This document shows, piece after piece, positions 15,966 to 24,275 of a stretch of 29,400 bases of DNA. The stretch covers positions 1-29,400 of the forward strand of contig JBBRXP010000060.1 in NCBI GenBank assembly GCA_038238555.1, read 5' to 3'. Numbering within the stretch: position 1 is the stretch's first letter; the number at the start of each line of letters is the position of its first letter. Both the position numbers and the translations under genes were made by a program. The notes beneath the pieces are model-generated. The model was given only the letters and a program-made list of their open reading frames with translations. It had not been told where the DNA came from and searched no databases. The stretch comes from JANNXQ01 sp038238555 (GTDB lineage Bacteria; Verrucomicrobiota; Verrucomicrobiia; Chthoniobacterales; Chthoniobacteraceae).

Positions 15966-16092
15966 GGAAATCATCTTATTGGGTGGAGTTAAAAAAGCAC
16001 GTCCTTTGCCCCGCGCTCACATTTGTCGCGGTGCTGCCTCGTCGCCGCGATCACTTGCAATCGCCATCCGCATCGGACTTAGTCTGCGCCCC

Positions 16093-16428
16093 ATGCAGGT
16101 CCGCAACCTCGCCAAACCATTCAGCATCGCCGGTTTTATTTTCGGCGAAATCTACATGCTCCTGGTGTGCCTTGCGCCATATCGCAAAGGCCCGCCGGTG
16201 CCGCTCACACTGGCGATGCCGCCCTTGGAGCCATCCAGTCTCGCGCCCGGCACTCCGATTCCATTCGATGCGCTGGCGATAAAGATTGCCGTGAGTTCGA
16301 TTTTTTTCGGCCCTTTCGGCGCGATGATCGGGCTCGGCGTTGGGCTGCTCATCGGCGGGGGGCTGCTCAGGCTATCGCGGCTGCGGCGATCACCCACTCG
16401 CGCGGACTCGGAGCTTCCGAAAACTTGA
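16093..16428 (+). CDS. Small membrane protein, unknown
   Basis: 111 residues with two likely transmembrane segments: PFSIAGFIFGEIYMLLVCLA near the N-terminus, and IAVSSIFFGPFGAMIGLGVG continuing LLIGGGLL in the second half. Between them is a Pro-rich loop (APYRKGPPVPLTLAMPPLEP). The C-terminal tail is basic. No family recognised. The ATG at 16093 is chosen because it precedes the first hydrophobic segment; upstream in-frame sequence is Arg-rich and unlikely to be coding. Confidence 0.6.
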   Translation: MQVRNLAKPFSIAGFIFGEIYMLLVCLAPYRKGPPVPLTLAMPPLEPSSLAPGTPIPFDALAIKIAVSSIFFGPFGAMIGLGVGLLIGGGLLRLSRLRRSPTRADSELPKT

Positions 16429-16434
16429 ATAAGG

Positions 16435-16470
16435 GCGCGCATCAAGAGAGTGTCGCCACTCTTTGCGCGC
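16435..16470. terminator. GC-rich bulged hairpin between convergent genes
   Basis: GCGCGCA(TC)AAGAG(AG)TG pairs with CACTCTTTGCGCGC across a short loop, giving about 14 paired bases with two bulges. It lies exactly between two converging stop codons. No T-run follows, so it may act as a transcript-end or bidirectional block rather than a classical intrinsic terminator. Confidence 0.5.
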
Positions 16471-16472
16471 AA

Positions 16473-18563
16473 CTAAGCGGCGTAGTACTTTGGGTAACGG
16501 TAGTAGTAGTTATCCGGCACCTCGGCGTCCACGCAGTTAAGGATAAGTCCGAGAACATTTACCTGCCGCTGGTAGAGCGCGTCGAGGGCGCTGCGGGTGA
16601 GGCGGGCGGAAGTGAACTGTGCGCGCACGGCCATGAGCGCGCCGTCGAAATTCGGCGCGAGGGTCGGTGTGTCGTCGGTGGCCAGGATCGGCGCCGTGTT
16701 AAAGATCGCCAAGTCGTAAGCTTCCTTGAACTCCCCGAGCAAGCCGACGACTTCCGGTTTCAGGAGTAACTCGCCGGATTGATTGGTTACCGGGCCGCGC
16801 GTGATTAAGGAAAGGGTCGGATAACACGTCCTTTGCACCGCGGTTTTCCACGGGATTTCGCCGCGCAGGATGTTGGAAAGGCCGGGCAGGCTCTCGATGC
16901 CGAATAACTCCGCGAGGTCGCCTCGGCGAAGATCTGCATCGACGAGTAACACCCGCGCGCCCGAGGCGGCCATGGTAATGGCGAGGTTACTCGCGATGGT
17001 GCTCTTGCCTTCGTTTGGAATGGCGCTGGTCACAAGGATTGCGCGCAGTTCCTTTTGATTGGGCATGAAGATGAGCGAGCTGCGCAGGCTGCGGAAAGCC
17101 TCGGCGTAAGTGTAACGATCATCTTCTTCGCGCAGCAGCGGGAGCCCGCCGGCATTGCGGCTGCCGATTACATTCGGAATCTGCGCGAGGATCGGCTCGG
17201 AGAATTGCTGCAAGAGTTCCGAGGAAGAAGAGAGCCGGTCGTCCATGCGGTTGATGACCAAAAGAATGAGCACTCCGAGTAACAGGCCGCCGAGGAATCC
17301 AATGAGAAGGTGCTTTACGTTACCCTTGGGCACTTCGATGGGCGGTGAAGCCTTGGCCATCACCACCAACGGATCGGGGTCGGAACTCGATCCAGTCATG
17401 ATGTTACTTACACTGCCGAGTAACTTCTCAAGCTGGCTTTGCGTGCGCGCCACATCGCTTTGCAAAGTTTGGTGCACGGCGTCCTTGCGGCTGGCTTCCT
17501 GCACCTTTGCATCCCAAGTCTGGATGCTTGTATCGAGGCTTTTGAGTTCGGCTTTGATGGCCATCGCGCGGTTGACGCTCGCCTCGGCGTTCTGTGACTT
17601 AATCACATTGAGAGTGCGCTGGATGCGCTGAAGGTCTGCCTTCAATCCTTCCAGTCGCGGATGCTTCGGCTTCCAGACGGTGGCGCGCTCTTCAAGCTCC
17701 GCCTGCTTCTGGGTAAGCTCCTGAGTCTTCTGTAGAAACTGCGTGTAGAGCTCGCCGTTGAAGGCTGGTTGCGACATTGGAGGTGCGCCCGCCTGAGGCT
17801 GGCCGCCAACCATTTTCGGAGCGGGCGCAGAAGTCGGAGGTAATGAAAGAAGCTGGTCGGGGGAAAGATTCTCCAGACGTTGCAATTCGTTTTGCAGCGC
17901 GGCCTGCTGGTTCTTGAGACCGGAGAGAAAGACCGCGGCGCTTTTCGCCTGCTCGGTCCAGAAAGCCATGTTATTCTCCACGACGTAGTCCTGCAGCTTA
18001 GCCTTCTGAGTTTCGAGTTCCCTCTTCATTGTAGTTACTTGATCGCCCAGTTGGCCTGTAACTTCCGACTTGATGCCACTGCGCTGTTCACCGCGCACGG
18101 CTCTTAGTTCCTCGACCACAGCATCGACGAAGCGCTGCGTGAACTCAGGATTCGAGCCGACGCCGCTGACCGTGAACACACTACTGCGCGGAGCCGCCGA
18201 GGGCGTAATCTCCACGGTGTTGCCAGTAAGTTGCGGCGCCTCGAGGGCCACGCGCTTGTAAGCGCGGTCACGCACATTTGGACTCTTAAGTTGCTCGATG
18301 GTGGTGCCGATGAAGTTACCGGTAAAGTCGCGATAACCACCTGGCTGCTCCTGAATCAATTCTTCGCGAATCATTAACTGGCTGGTCGATTCAAAGAGAC
18401 GGGGCTGGGTGAAAAGGACGTAACCTTTGTAACCCATGCACAGGGCCAAGGTAAGAGCCAGCACCCACCAGTGGCGTCGGACCACCGCACGGTAACGAAA
18501 AAACCTGACCCCCAGTGAGGCAAGAAATGGCTGTGAAGGAGGCTGTGGATCGACGGAGTCCAT
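16473..18563 (-). CDS. Wzc-like polysaccharide co-polymerase / tyrosine autokinase
   Basis: 696 residues in the inner membrane. A Wzz-type domain is flanked by transmembrane helices at about 32-51 (WWVLALTLALCMGYKGYVLF) and about 414-436, with long periplasmic coiled coils between. The C-terminal cytoplasmic BY-kinase domain has Walker A IPNEGKST (Lys520), Walker A' RVLLVDADLRRGDL and a tyrosine-rich tail (NYYYRYPKYY), the usual autophosphorylation cluster. The family controls chain length and export of capsule or exopolysaccharide together with a Wza-type protein, which is encoded one base upstream. The ATG at 18563 is preferred; upstream in-frame codons overlap the Wza-like gene. Confidence 0.93.
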   Translation of the reverse strand: MDSVDPQPPSQPFLASLGVRFFRYRAVVRRHWWVLALTLALCMGYKGYVLFTQPRLFESTSQLMIREELIQEQPGGYRDFTGNFIGTTIEQLKSPNVRDRAYKRVALEAPQLTGNTVEITPSAAPRSSVFTVSGVGSNPEFTQRFVDAVVEELRAVRGEQRSGIKSEVTGQLGDQVTTMKRELETQKAKLQDYVVENNMAFWTEQAKSAAVFLSGLKNQQAALQNELQRLENLSPDQLLSLPPTSAPAPKMVGGQPQAGAPPMSQPAFNGELYTQFLQKTQELTQKQAELEERATVWKPKHPRLEGLKADLQRIQRTLNVIKSQNAEASVNRAMAIKAELKSLDTSIQTWDAKVQEASRKDAVHQTLQSDVARTQSQLEKLLGSVSNIMTGSSSDPDPLVVMAKASPPIEVPKGNVKHLLIGFLGGLLLGVLILLVINRMDDRLSSSSELLQQFSEPILAQIPNVIGSRNAGGLPLLREEDDRYTYAEAFRSLRSSLIFMPNQKELRAILVTSAIPNEGKSTIASNLAITMAASGARVLLVDADLRRGDLAELFGIESLPGLSNILRGEIPWKTAVQRTCYPTLSLITRGPVTNQSGELLLKPEVVGLLGEFKEAYDLAIFNTAPILATDDTPTLAPNFDGALMAVRAQFTSARLTRSALDALYQRQVNVLGLILNCVDAEVPDNYYYRYPKYYAA

Positions 18564-18564
18564 G

Positions 18565-19245
18565 TTACTTCTTGAAGAAGGCCTGCGGGACGTAAACCCG
18601 ATCGCCATCCTGCAATACCAGGTCCTTTTCTACGCGGCCCTTGTGGATGACGTCTTTTACGTCCACGACAAACGTCTTCACGCCGCCGGCAGTCTTCCGA
18701 GTTACTTGCACCTTGCGATCGTCGGCCCACGCTCCGAAACCGCCGGACTTTAAGATCGCCTCGCTCAGCTTGAGGGATTCGTTGGCGATCAATTCGACCG
18801 GACCCACTACGCGCACTTCGCCGGCGAGATAGACGATGCCGGATCTGACCATCGTAGGGCTTACACGATCGATGGAAAGATTCACCGTTGCCTTGTAGTA
18901 GTAATCCACTTCCAACCGGTGCTTGATATCCGCGGTGGCCTCGCGCGTTGTCTTACCCACAACGTGCACTCTGCCGAGAGGCGGAACATCCAGGTCTCCA
19001 GTCGCGGTGATCACGCGCGGCAGGGCGCCGTCGCGATCTTCCACGATCTCGAGAGTAACTTGATCACCGGGGGAAAGCTTCTTATCGGGATCGACCGCCT
19101 CCATCCGCTCTGCGGGATAAGCCGGTGGGTAACTGCCGCCTCGAGGGCTGACCGCTTCCGCCCGCGGCGCCTGCGCTGTTAGCATTCCTTGCGCCGCCAG
19201 CAAGGCGGCCATGAATCCTGTGAGATGAGTTAGGTAACCACGCAT
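18565..19245 (-). CDS. Wza-like polysaccharide export protein
   Basis: 226 residues with an N-terminal signal peptide (about 1-25). The polysaccharide biosynthesis/export motif begins at LSPGDQVTLEI and continues TGDLDVPPLGRVHVVGKTTRE, followed by one SLBB-like domain (GIVYLAGEVRVVGPVEL; LKLSEAILKSGGF; VVDVKDVIHKG; VLQDGDRVYVPQ). It is shorter than E. coli Wza and lacks a lipobox, so it probably forms only the periplasmic ring and relies on another protein for the outer-membrane pore. The beta-barrel encoded immediately upstream is an obvious candidate. Confidence 0.9.
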   Translation of the reverse strand: MRGYLTHLTGFMAALLAAQGMLTAQAPRAEAVSPRGGSYPPAYPAERMEAVDPDKKLSPGDQVTLEIVEDRDGALPRVITATGDLDVPPLGRVHVVGKTTREATADIKHRLEVDYYYKATVNLSIDRVSPTMVRSGIVYLAGEVRVVGPVELIANESLKLSEAILKSGGFGAWADDRKVQVTRKTAGGVKTFVVDVKDVIHKGRVEKDLVLQDGDRVYVPQAFFKK

Positions 19246-19263
19246 AGGCCATGACGGGCAACG

Positions 19264-20670
19264 TCAGAATTTGTAGTAGAGACTGAGGAACGCGAGGTTC
19301 TGGTAATAGTCGGACTCGGGTAAGTTGGAGTCTTTCCAGATATAGCGATAATCGAGCCCCAAGGTGATGGAATTTGAAAAATGGTAACGCACTCCAAAAG
19401 CCGCGCCAATCCGATGCGCCTTTTCGCCGAAGTCCCCGGATGTCTCGTAGTATTCGTAGAAGAGCGTGGGGCCGAGGTCGATCTTACCTTGATTGACCCT
19501 CCAATCTGCCGAGTACTCGACGTGATAGAGATCGTAGAAGTTTGTGTTAAAGCCAACTTCCGAAGTCTTGGAAGCAAGGAGCCGGTGTTGGAAAAACTCG
19601 GACGGTCTGTTATTGATCTCCAACTTAATGTAGTAAGTGTTGGACTCGTCGCTATCGCTCAGAATGCGGCGCACAGCGCGCGAGTCTTCCCCGCTAAGGT
19701 TGACATCGCCGATGCGCGAACGGCTGAAATCGCTCGTGCCATCGGGCTCGAGAGCCTGGTAGCCGGCTTCGAAATAAACGTTGGTATAAGGAGAGAGCTG
19801 CCATTCGACGAAAGGACCCACGAGTATGTTATGGGCGTCGCTCCGGTCGCTGCTATCGAAGTCGATCCAACTGTAAGCGGCGTTAAGTCCCACCTTGACG
19901 GTCGGCGCGACTTGAACCGCCGGCCTCACATAGAGGGTATCGATCGAGCGGTCCTGGAGCTGGAAGTCCCCGCCGTTGGTCCACAAATTGTAATGATCGT
20001 AGCCGAAGTTGATCGTCGTCCATGCGTTCATGGGATACTCGAAGAGCACGCCGGCCTGGTTTTCGTAACGACCGTACTTCACCGTGTTACTTAAGACGGC
20101 GATGTCGTAAGTATCTTCCTGGTATCCGAAGCGGTCGCGGAGGGTGATCTTGACGGGGCCGGCCAGGAAGGTGAAGACCACTTCGGAATTCGGGGAGATG
20201 ATGACGCCGTCGCTGTCGAACTCGGAGTGGTCGAAGTATTTTGTGTAACTGATCCCCAACGAGAGGTGGAGCGTGTTAAGCTCCGTCATGCGCCAGGAGG
20301 CTTCCAGGTCGAGTACAGGGCGGAAGATAACATCCGACAGCCGGTTGTTGTCGGAAAGGTTGATGTTGTCGTTGAATTCAATGCCGACTCCGGCGGCCAG
20401 ACCGAAGCGGACCGGTCCGATGGCGAAGTTATACTTATCGGCCTCCTCGGCTTGTTCGGCGGGGGTAAGTTCCTGACCGGGACGCAGCGGCCGGAGGCCG
20501 CTCGGCGACGAGGTTTGGTAGGAGTAATCGGAAGGAACGATAGGGCCGAAGCCACCTGAGGATCGCGAAGTGCCGAAATCCCGGAAGAAATCCTGGGCTC
20601 GCACCGCGCAGGGGTGGAGGGTTGCGGCGAGGCCGACAAGAAGCAGTAAACGACGCAGGGAACGATTCAT
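19264..20670 (-). CDS. Outer-membrane beta-barrel protein of an exopolysaccharide locus
   Basis: 468 residues with signal peptide MNRSLRRLLLLVGLAATLHP...VRA. After a Ser/Pro-rich stretch the rest alternates amphipathic strands rich in Tyr, Phe and Asp (GVGIEFNDNINLSDNNRLSD; LDLEASWRMTELNTLHLSLG; LFYEYYETSGDFG), and the last residue is Phe in YYKF, the classic outer-membrane insertion signature. It resembles the BBP2/porin-like barrels found in EPS operons. An 18-bp gap to the Wza-like gene suggests cotranscription and a joint role in moving polymer across the outer membrane. The ATG at 20670 is preferred over 20688. Confidence 0.87.
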   Translation of the reverse strand: MNRSLRRLLLLVGLAATLHPCAVRAQDFFRDFGTSRSSGGFGPIVPSDYSYQTSSPSGLRPLRPGQELTPAEQAEEADKYNFAIGPVRFGLAAGVGIEFNDNINLSDNNRLSDVIFRPVLDLEASWRMTELNTLHLSLGISYTKYFDHSEFDSDGVIISPNSEVVFTFLAGPVKITLRDRFGYQEDTYDIAVLSNTVKYGRYENQAGVLFEYPMNAWTTINFGYDHYNLWTNGGDFQLQDRSIDTLYVRPAVQVAPTVKVGLNAAYSWIDFDSSDRSDAHNILVGPFVEWQLSPYTNVYFEAGYQALEPDGTSDFSRSRIGDVNLSGEDSRAVRRILSDSDESNTYYIKLEINNRPSEFFQHRLLASKTSEVGFNTNFYDLYHVEYSADWRVNQGKIDLGPTLFYEYYETSGDFGEKAHRIGAAFGVRYHFSNSITLGLDYRYIWKDSNLPESDYYQNLAFLSLYYKF

Positions 20671-20744
20671 AGTGGTAAGCGATGGCATGGTGGGCGCATT
20701 TGTGAGCACGTGGTCGAGGAAGGCAATCCCGAAAAAATGCGAGG

Positions 20745-23700
20745 TTACTTGCGGACCGACTTCTGTGCCTCGGTGGCTCGCACGATGCGGAAGCCGTAGT
20801 TATCCGTGCAACTGTCGGGAGCGGCGTGGACGCGGCAGGAAGAGAGCAGGCTGAGCTTGAGCGCGCCGTTATACCACGAGGCGCCGCGGAGGACTCGGTG
20901 TTTAACGTCGGCATTCCAGGAATCCATGACCCACTGCCAAACGTTGCCCCCCATGTCGTAGAGCCCGTATTTGTTTGGCGGGAAGGTGCCCACTGGGGAG
21001 GTCCATGCGAAGCCGTCGTTGTAACCTTTGATGGCGACATCCGAGCCGGTCTCTTCTCCGGTATAGTTGCCGGCATTCTGCGGAGGCGGCCATTGCGTGC
21101 CCCAGGGATAGACATCTGGCACGCCCATATCGCGGGCTTCCGGGGTCTTGCCGCTTTCTTCGGGAAGGCCGACCGCAGCGCTCCACTCGCTGTCGGTCGC
21201 GAGGCGGTAGTAATTAGTTGCCGGCAAGGTTCCGTCCTTGTGTTCCTTATCGGTTAGCCACTTGCAAAAGGCGATGGCCTCCTGCCATGTCACATTGACC
21301 ACGGGATGGTCGGATCCCTGTTTGAAGCCCGGCCCTTTCCATACCGTGGACTTCATATTCACGGCTGTCGCAAAGGCTTCGAAATCTCTTACCCGCGTCT
21401 GCCAAATGCAGAAAGAAACATCGCCGACTGGCGCGAATTTCATGCCGAGACTGTTTTCGCCACCGGCGTTTGGCGGAGGCGGAGTCACAGCGGGCGGTAA
21501 CTTGGTAGGTTCCGTCTTCATCGCGAGAGTCGCGGAGGGTAATGCTGCCTTGTCGGCGTCCGCGATTAACTCGGGCGTTGGCGGTTTCTCGGCGACTGGA
21601 GTTACTTGGGATGTGGGTGCCGACGCCTTGTCCGGCGCGGGATTTCTGGAACTGGACGGCGCTGCAGGGAGGGCCTTGCGAGCTTCCTCCTCGGCGCGCT
21701 TTTGGATGGCTTCGCTGTCTTTGCTCTTTGTCTCGGCTTCGGAAATCGCCTTCTGCGCTGCCTCGAGCACTTTCATCTTGTCATCGAACATCTTTTTCAT
21801 CTCCACGATTTCCTTCTCGATCCGCTGCCTTTCCTTCCCTTTCTCGTCCCGCACGCGGTCGGCCTCTTCGCGCGCCTTACGAGCGTTTTCGACGATCATC
21901 GTGCGACTCACGGCGGCTCGCGCCAGCTCGGCGTCTTGTTCGGCTTTGGCCAGCGTGGCGGCCTGTTGCTGACGAGCGGCCATGGAATCGGTCACCGCTT
22001 TGTCGAGCGCGCTGGCGGCGCGCTGTTTGTCGGTAAGTATTTTTTGGAGCGATTGAATTTCGGCGTCGGCTTTTTCCTGGGCGGCGAGTCTCTCCTTGTT
22101 TTGTGTTTCCATCGCTGCGAGCGCCTTCGTTGCTTCCTCGGCCACGCGCGATTTTTCGGCCGCGACTTGCTGGGCTTTTCGGGCTTCGAGTTCGGCGGCT
22201 TTCTGCGCGTCTTCCTTTTGCTTGCGTTGCTTGACGAGGTCGTCGGTTTCGCGCTTCAGCGGAGAAATGTCGCGGGTCTTTTGCTCGATGGATTTTTGTA
22301 ACTCAGCGATTCCCGACGTGGCATCCCGGTGTTGCTTGAGCAGGTTCTGATGCGCTTGATCGGCGGCTTGCGCGGCAGCTTTGAGTTTCTCGAGGGCCGC
22401 CACTTTTTCGGCGACGGCGGGATTCTTGTCGATGGCTTCGACTTCGGCCGACGATACGGCGGCCGCGGGCACCGGAGGAGTCGCCGCTGGCGTGGGTGTC
22501 GGTGGCGTGGGAGCAGGAGTCGCCGGACGTTTCGGCGTGCGAGGAGCGGCTGCGAGGAGGACTGGTTCGACGGGTGTTGGCTGCACCGATTTTGCGGGCA
22601 ACGGCGCGCTCGGTTCAGGTTCGATCTTGTTAGTCACCGATGTGAGCTCGAAGCCGTAAGCCTGTTCCGTGGTGGCGATGTCGGTGGGCGGCTGCGTGCC
22701 GTCATGCTTTATAAGCACGTCTTTGAAATAGTAACCTGCCAACCCGATGGCAACGAGCGCCGCCGCCACGCCGAACGCGGAGATGCGGCGGCGCTTCGGG
22801 CGGAGATTGGCATAATCCTCGGGAGACGCTGGGCGCTTGAATGGCGACGCGGGCTTTGCCGGCTGCTTGCCACCGCTCGACTCGCTGGTGGCTTCCACTT
22901 TCCGCGCCGCTTTCATCTCGGCGACCAACTCGGGAAATTTTTTCCGCGGCGCGGCGACGGGCTTCTCGGGCTCGACAGGTGCCGGCATTTCGACTGGCTC
23001 CGCCGTCTCCACTGGAACCGCGGGCACTTCCTCAGAGACCGGTTCATTAGCTTCGGCGGAGACTTCCGCCTTTTCGAATTCTCGCGGTGGCGGCGCGGGA
23101 CTCAAGACTTCCACCGACGCGAGTGCAGACGCGATGTCCGCGGCCCGGCTCGGCCGCTGCGTGGGAGCCTTCTGAAGGCACGCCGCGATCGCTTCATCCA
23201 GCGAAGGATCGACTCCGGCTTCTTTGCGGCCGAGCTCCGACAGGCGCTCGGACATCCGGGCCGGCACGCTCGTGCGAATTTGGCCCGCGAGGTCGGCGCC
23301 GGAGAAGGGCACTTCGCCGGTGAGCAATTCATAAGACAACACGCCGAGTGAATAGATGTCGTCGGCGCGCGTTGCCGCCTGGCCGTCGATTTGTTGCGGG
23401 CTCAAGTAAGCGAGGTGCGCGTCCTTCCCGCCGGGTCCGCGACCCAGGGCTTCGTGGATGCAGCGACTGATGCCGAAGCTCGAGACGAGCAACTTACCCG
23501 CGGGATCGAGATACAAATTGGCGGGCGCGAGATCGCGATGGGTAAGGTTGATCTTGTGCGCATCCTCGAGCGTGTGGGCGAGCTGGCGAATCCACGGCGC
23601 GACATCCGCAGCTGCAAAACCACTTCCATGTTTGTTCTTCAAGATTGCGGCGAGCGATTCAGCCGGCACTGGATCCATCGACACCGCGGCCCATTCCGAC

Positions 23701-23993
23701 TCTTCGATCAAGTCGTGAACGCGCACGATGTTTGGGTGGATCAATTGGCGGTTGCGCTTCACCTCTTGGCGCAGCTCGCTCATGGTCCGCGCGTCGCTGC
23801 GCAAAGCTTGCGGGACAAAGTGCAGGGAGATGTCTTTGCCCAGCACTTCGTCATGGGCGAGCCACACGATGCTATCGTCGCCGGCATCCACGCGGCGCCG
23901 AAGCAGGTAACATCCCGCTAACTTCTGGCCCTCGGCCAGATCGAGGCTTGGTAACTCGGTAACACTGGTTGGATCGGATGGGTTGGCAGTCAC
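20745..23993 (-). CDS. Degenerate Ser/Thr kinase - TM - coiled coil - FGE/SUMF1-like fusion protein
   Basis: 1082 residues. Kinase-like domain about 28-295: HRD is intact (His152-Asp154) and DDIYSLG is at 211-217, but the ATP lysine position is His58 (ISLH), DFG reads SFG at 172-174, and the Gly-rich loop has lost glycines (VDAGDDSIV). One transmembrane helix lies at about 402-425, a Pro-rich linker follows, a long Ala/Glu/Lys coiled coil spans about 520-775, and an FGE-sulfatase fold covers 847-1075 (NSLGMKF; HPVVNVTWQEAIAFCKWL; RLATDSEWSAA; YGLYDMGGNVWQWV; HRVLRGASW; NYGFRIV). The catalytic cysteine pair of true FGE is missing. The GTG start follows AGGA at 24003-24006. First gene of the EPS export operon, so probably a signalling or scaffold protein for it. 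Confidence 0.9.
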   Translation of the reverse strand: MTANPSDPTSVTELPSLDLAEGQKLAGCYLLRRRVDAGDDSIVWLAHDEVLGKDISLHFVPQALRSDARTMSELRQEVKRNRQLIHPNIVRVHDLIEESEWAAVSMDPVPAESLAAILKNKHGSGFAAADVAPWIRQLAHTLEDAHKINLTHRDLAPANLYLDPAGKLLVSSFGISRCIHEALGRGPGGKDAHLAYLSPQQIDGQAATRADDIYSLGVLSYELLTGEVPFSGADLAGQIRTSVPARMSERLSELGRKEAGVDPSLDEAIAACLQKAPTQRPSRAADIASALASVEVLSPAPPPREFEKAEVSAEANEPVSEEVPAVPVETAEPVEMPAPVEPEKPVAAPRKKFPELVAEMKAARKVEATSESSGGKQPAKPASPFKRPASPEDYANLRPKRRRISAFGVAAALVAIGLAGYYFKDVLIKHDGTQPPTDIATTEQAYGFELTSVTNKIEPEPSAPLPAKSVQPTPVEPVLLAAAPRTPKRPATPAPTPPTPTPAATPPVPAAAVSSAEVEAIDKNPAVAEKVAALEKLKAAAQAADQAHQNLLKQHRDATSGIAELQKSIEQKTRDISPLKRETDDLVKQRKQKEDAQKAAELEARKAQQVAAEKSRVAEEATKALAAMETQNKERLAAQEKADAEIQSLQKILTDKQRAASALDKAVTDSMAARQQQAATLAKAEQDAELARAAVSRTMIVENARKAREEADRVRDEKGKERQRIEKEIVEMKKMFDDKMKVLEAAQKAISEAETKSKDSEAIQKRAEEEARKALPAAPSSSRNPAPDKASAPTSQVTPVAEKPPTPELIADADKAALPSATLAMKTEPTKLPPAVTPPPPNAGGENSLGMKFAPVGDVSFCIWQTRVRDFEAFATAVNMKSTVWKGPGFKQGSDHPVVNVTWQEAIAFCKWLTDKEHKDGTLPATNYYRLATDSEWSAAVGLPEESGKTPEARDMGVPDVYPWGTQWPPPQNAGNYTGEETGSDVAIKGYNDGFAWTSPVGTFPPNKYGLYDMGGNVWQWVMDSWNADVKHRVLRGASWYNGALKLSLLSSCRVHAAPDSCTDNYGFRIVRATEAQKSVRK

Positions 23994-24012
23994 AAGTTTA
24001 GTTCCTTATTGG

Positions 24013-24168
24013 TTATTTGATGGGGACTCGGGCGCGCGAATGACATAGCAGTTCACAGACCATGAGCAGTTTGATTACCGGCTCCCCCTTGGATTGCCAA
24101 CCCAAATTCCACGCGAATCCGAGATATTCGTCGCCGGCCTCTGTTTTTAGTAAAAATAGCCCTTGCGT
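24013..24168 (-). other. Short open frame in the intergenic region; possible leader peptide or gene remnant
   Basis: A stop-to-stop frame of 51 codons lies just upstream of the kinase-like gene. Its translation reads like real protein (GDEYLGFAWNLGWQ, then KGEPVIKLLMVCELL) and ends at TAA 24015-24013. The only ordinary starts are a TTG and an ATG in the middle, with no good ribosome site, so it may be the decayed end of a lost gene. I recognise no family. Confidence 0.3.
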
Positions 24169-24177
24169 TTAATTATA
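24144..24177 (-). promoter_or_regulatory. Candidate promoter/operator upstream of the kinase-EPS operon
   Basis: A perfect TATAAT lies on the minus strand at 24177-24172; the -35 region is poor (TGTGAA-like with a long spacer). An AT-rich palindrome, TTTTTA-G-TAAAAA, follows at 24144-24156. If used, the transcript would carry a leader of about 170 nt. The rest of the 282-bp gap (23994-24275) is clearly AT-richer than the genes; I see no obvious structured RNA in it. Confidence 0.35.
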
Positions 24178-24275
24178 CCGCGAGAATAGTCCGCACTTTC
24201 ACAGTTCTAACTCGCATTCCGCGCGGAAGAATTTTTAGTTCACAAGTCGTTCCCTGAAGAATAAGTAACCTGTTT

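Larger units (their letters stand above)
16473..24275. other. Block with excess of the pentamer GTTAC/GTAAC
   Basis: By eye about 35 occurrences of GTTAC on one or other strand in 7.8 kb, against about 8 in the remaining 21.6 kb. The block spans four minus-strand genes and ends just upstream of the 24276 start (AGTAACC at 24264-24270). About two thirds have GTTAC on the coding strand, often through TTA-CTC leucine pairs or GGT-TAC instead of the GGC-TAC used elsewhere. Counts were made by reading, not by program. Confidence 0.6.

Noticed and set aside
16495..16512. Short GTA/TAG triplet run
   Set aside because: It encodes the tyrosine-rich autophosphorylation tail of the Wzc-like protein and needs no separate explanation.
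20745..21455. FGE domain as the maturase of the nearby sulfatase
   Set aside because: The catalytic cysteine pair of formylglycine-generating enzyme is missing from the SWYNGALKLSLLSSC segment, and the gene belongs to the EPS operon.
24001..24275. Riboswitch or structured RNA in the 282-bp divergent gap
   Set aside because: I could not find a convincing conserved core or stem set by eye; only the AT palindrome and the TATAAT box stand out.
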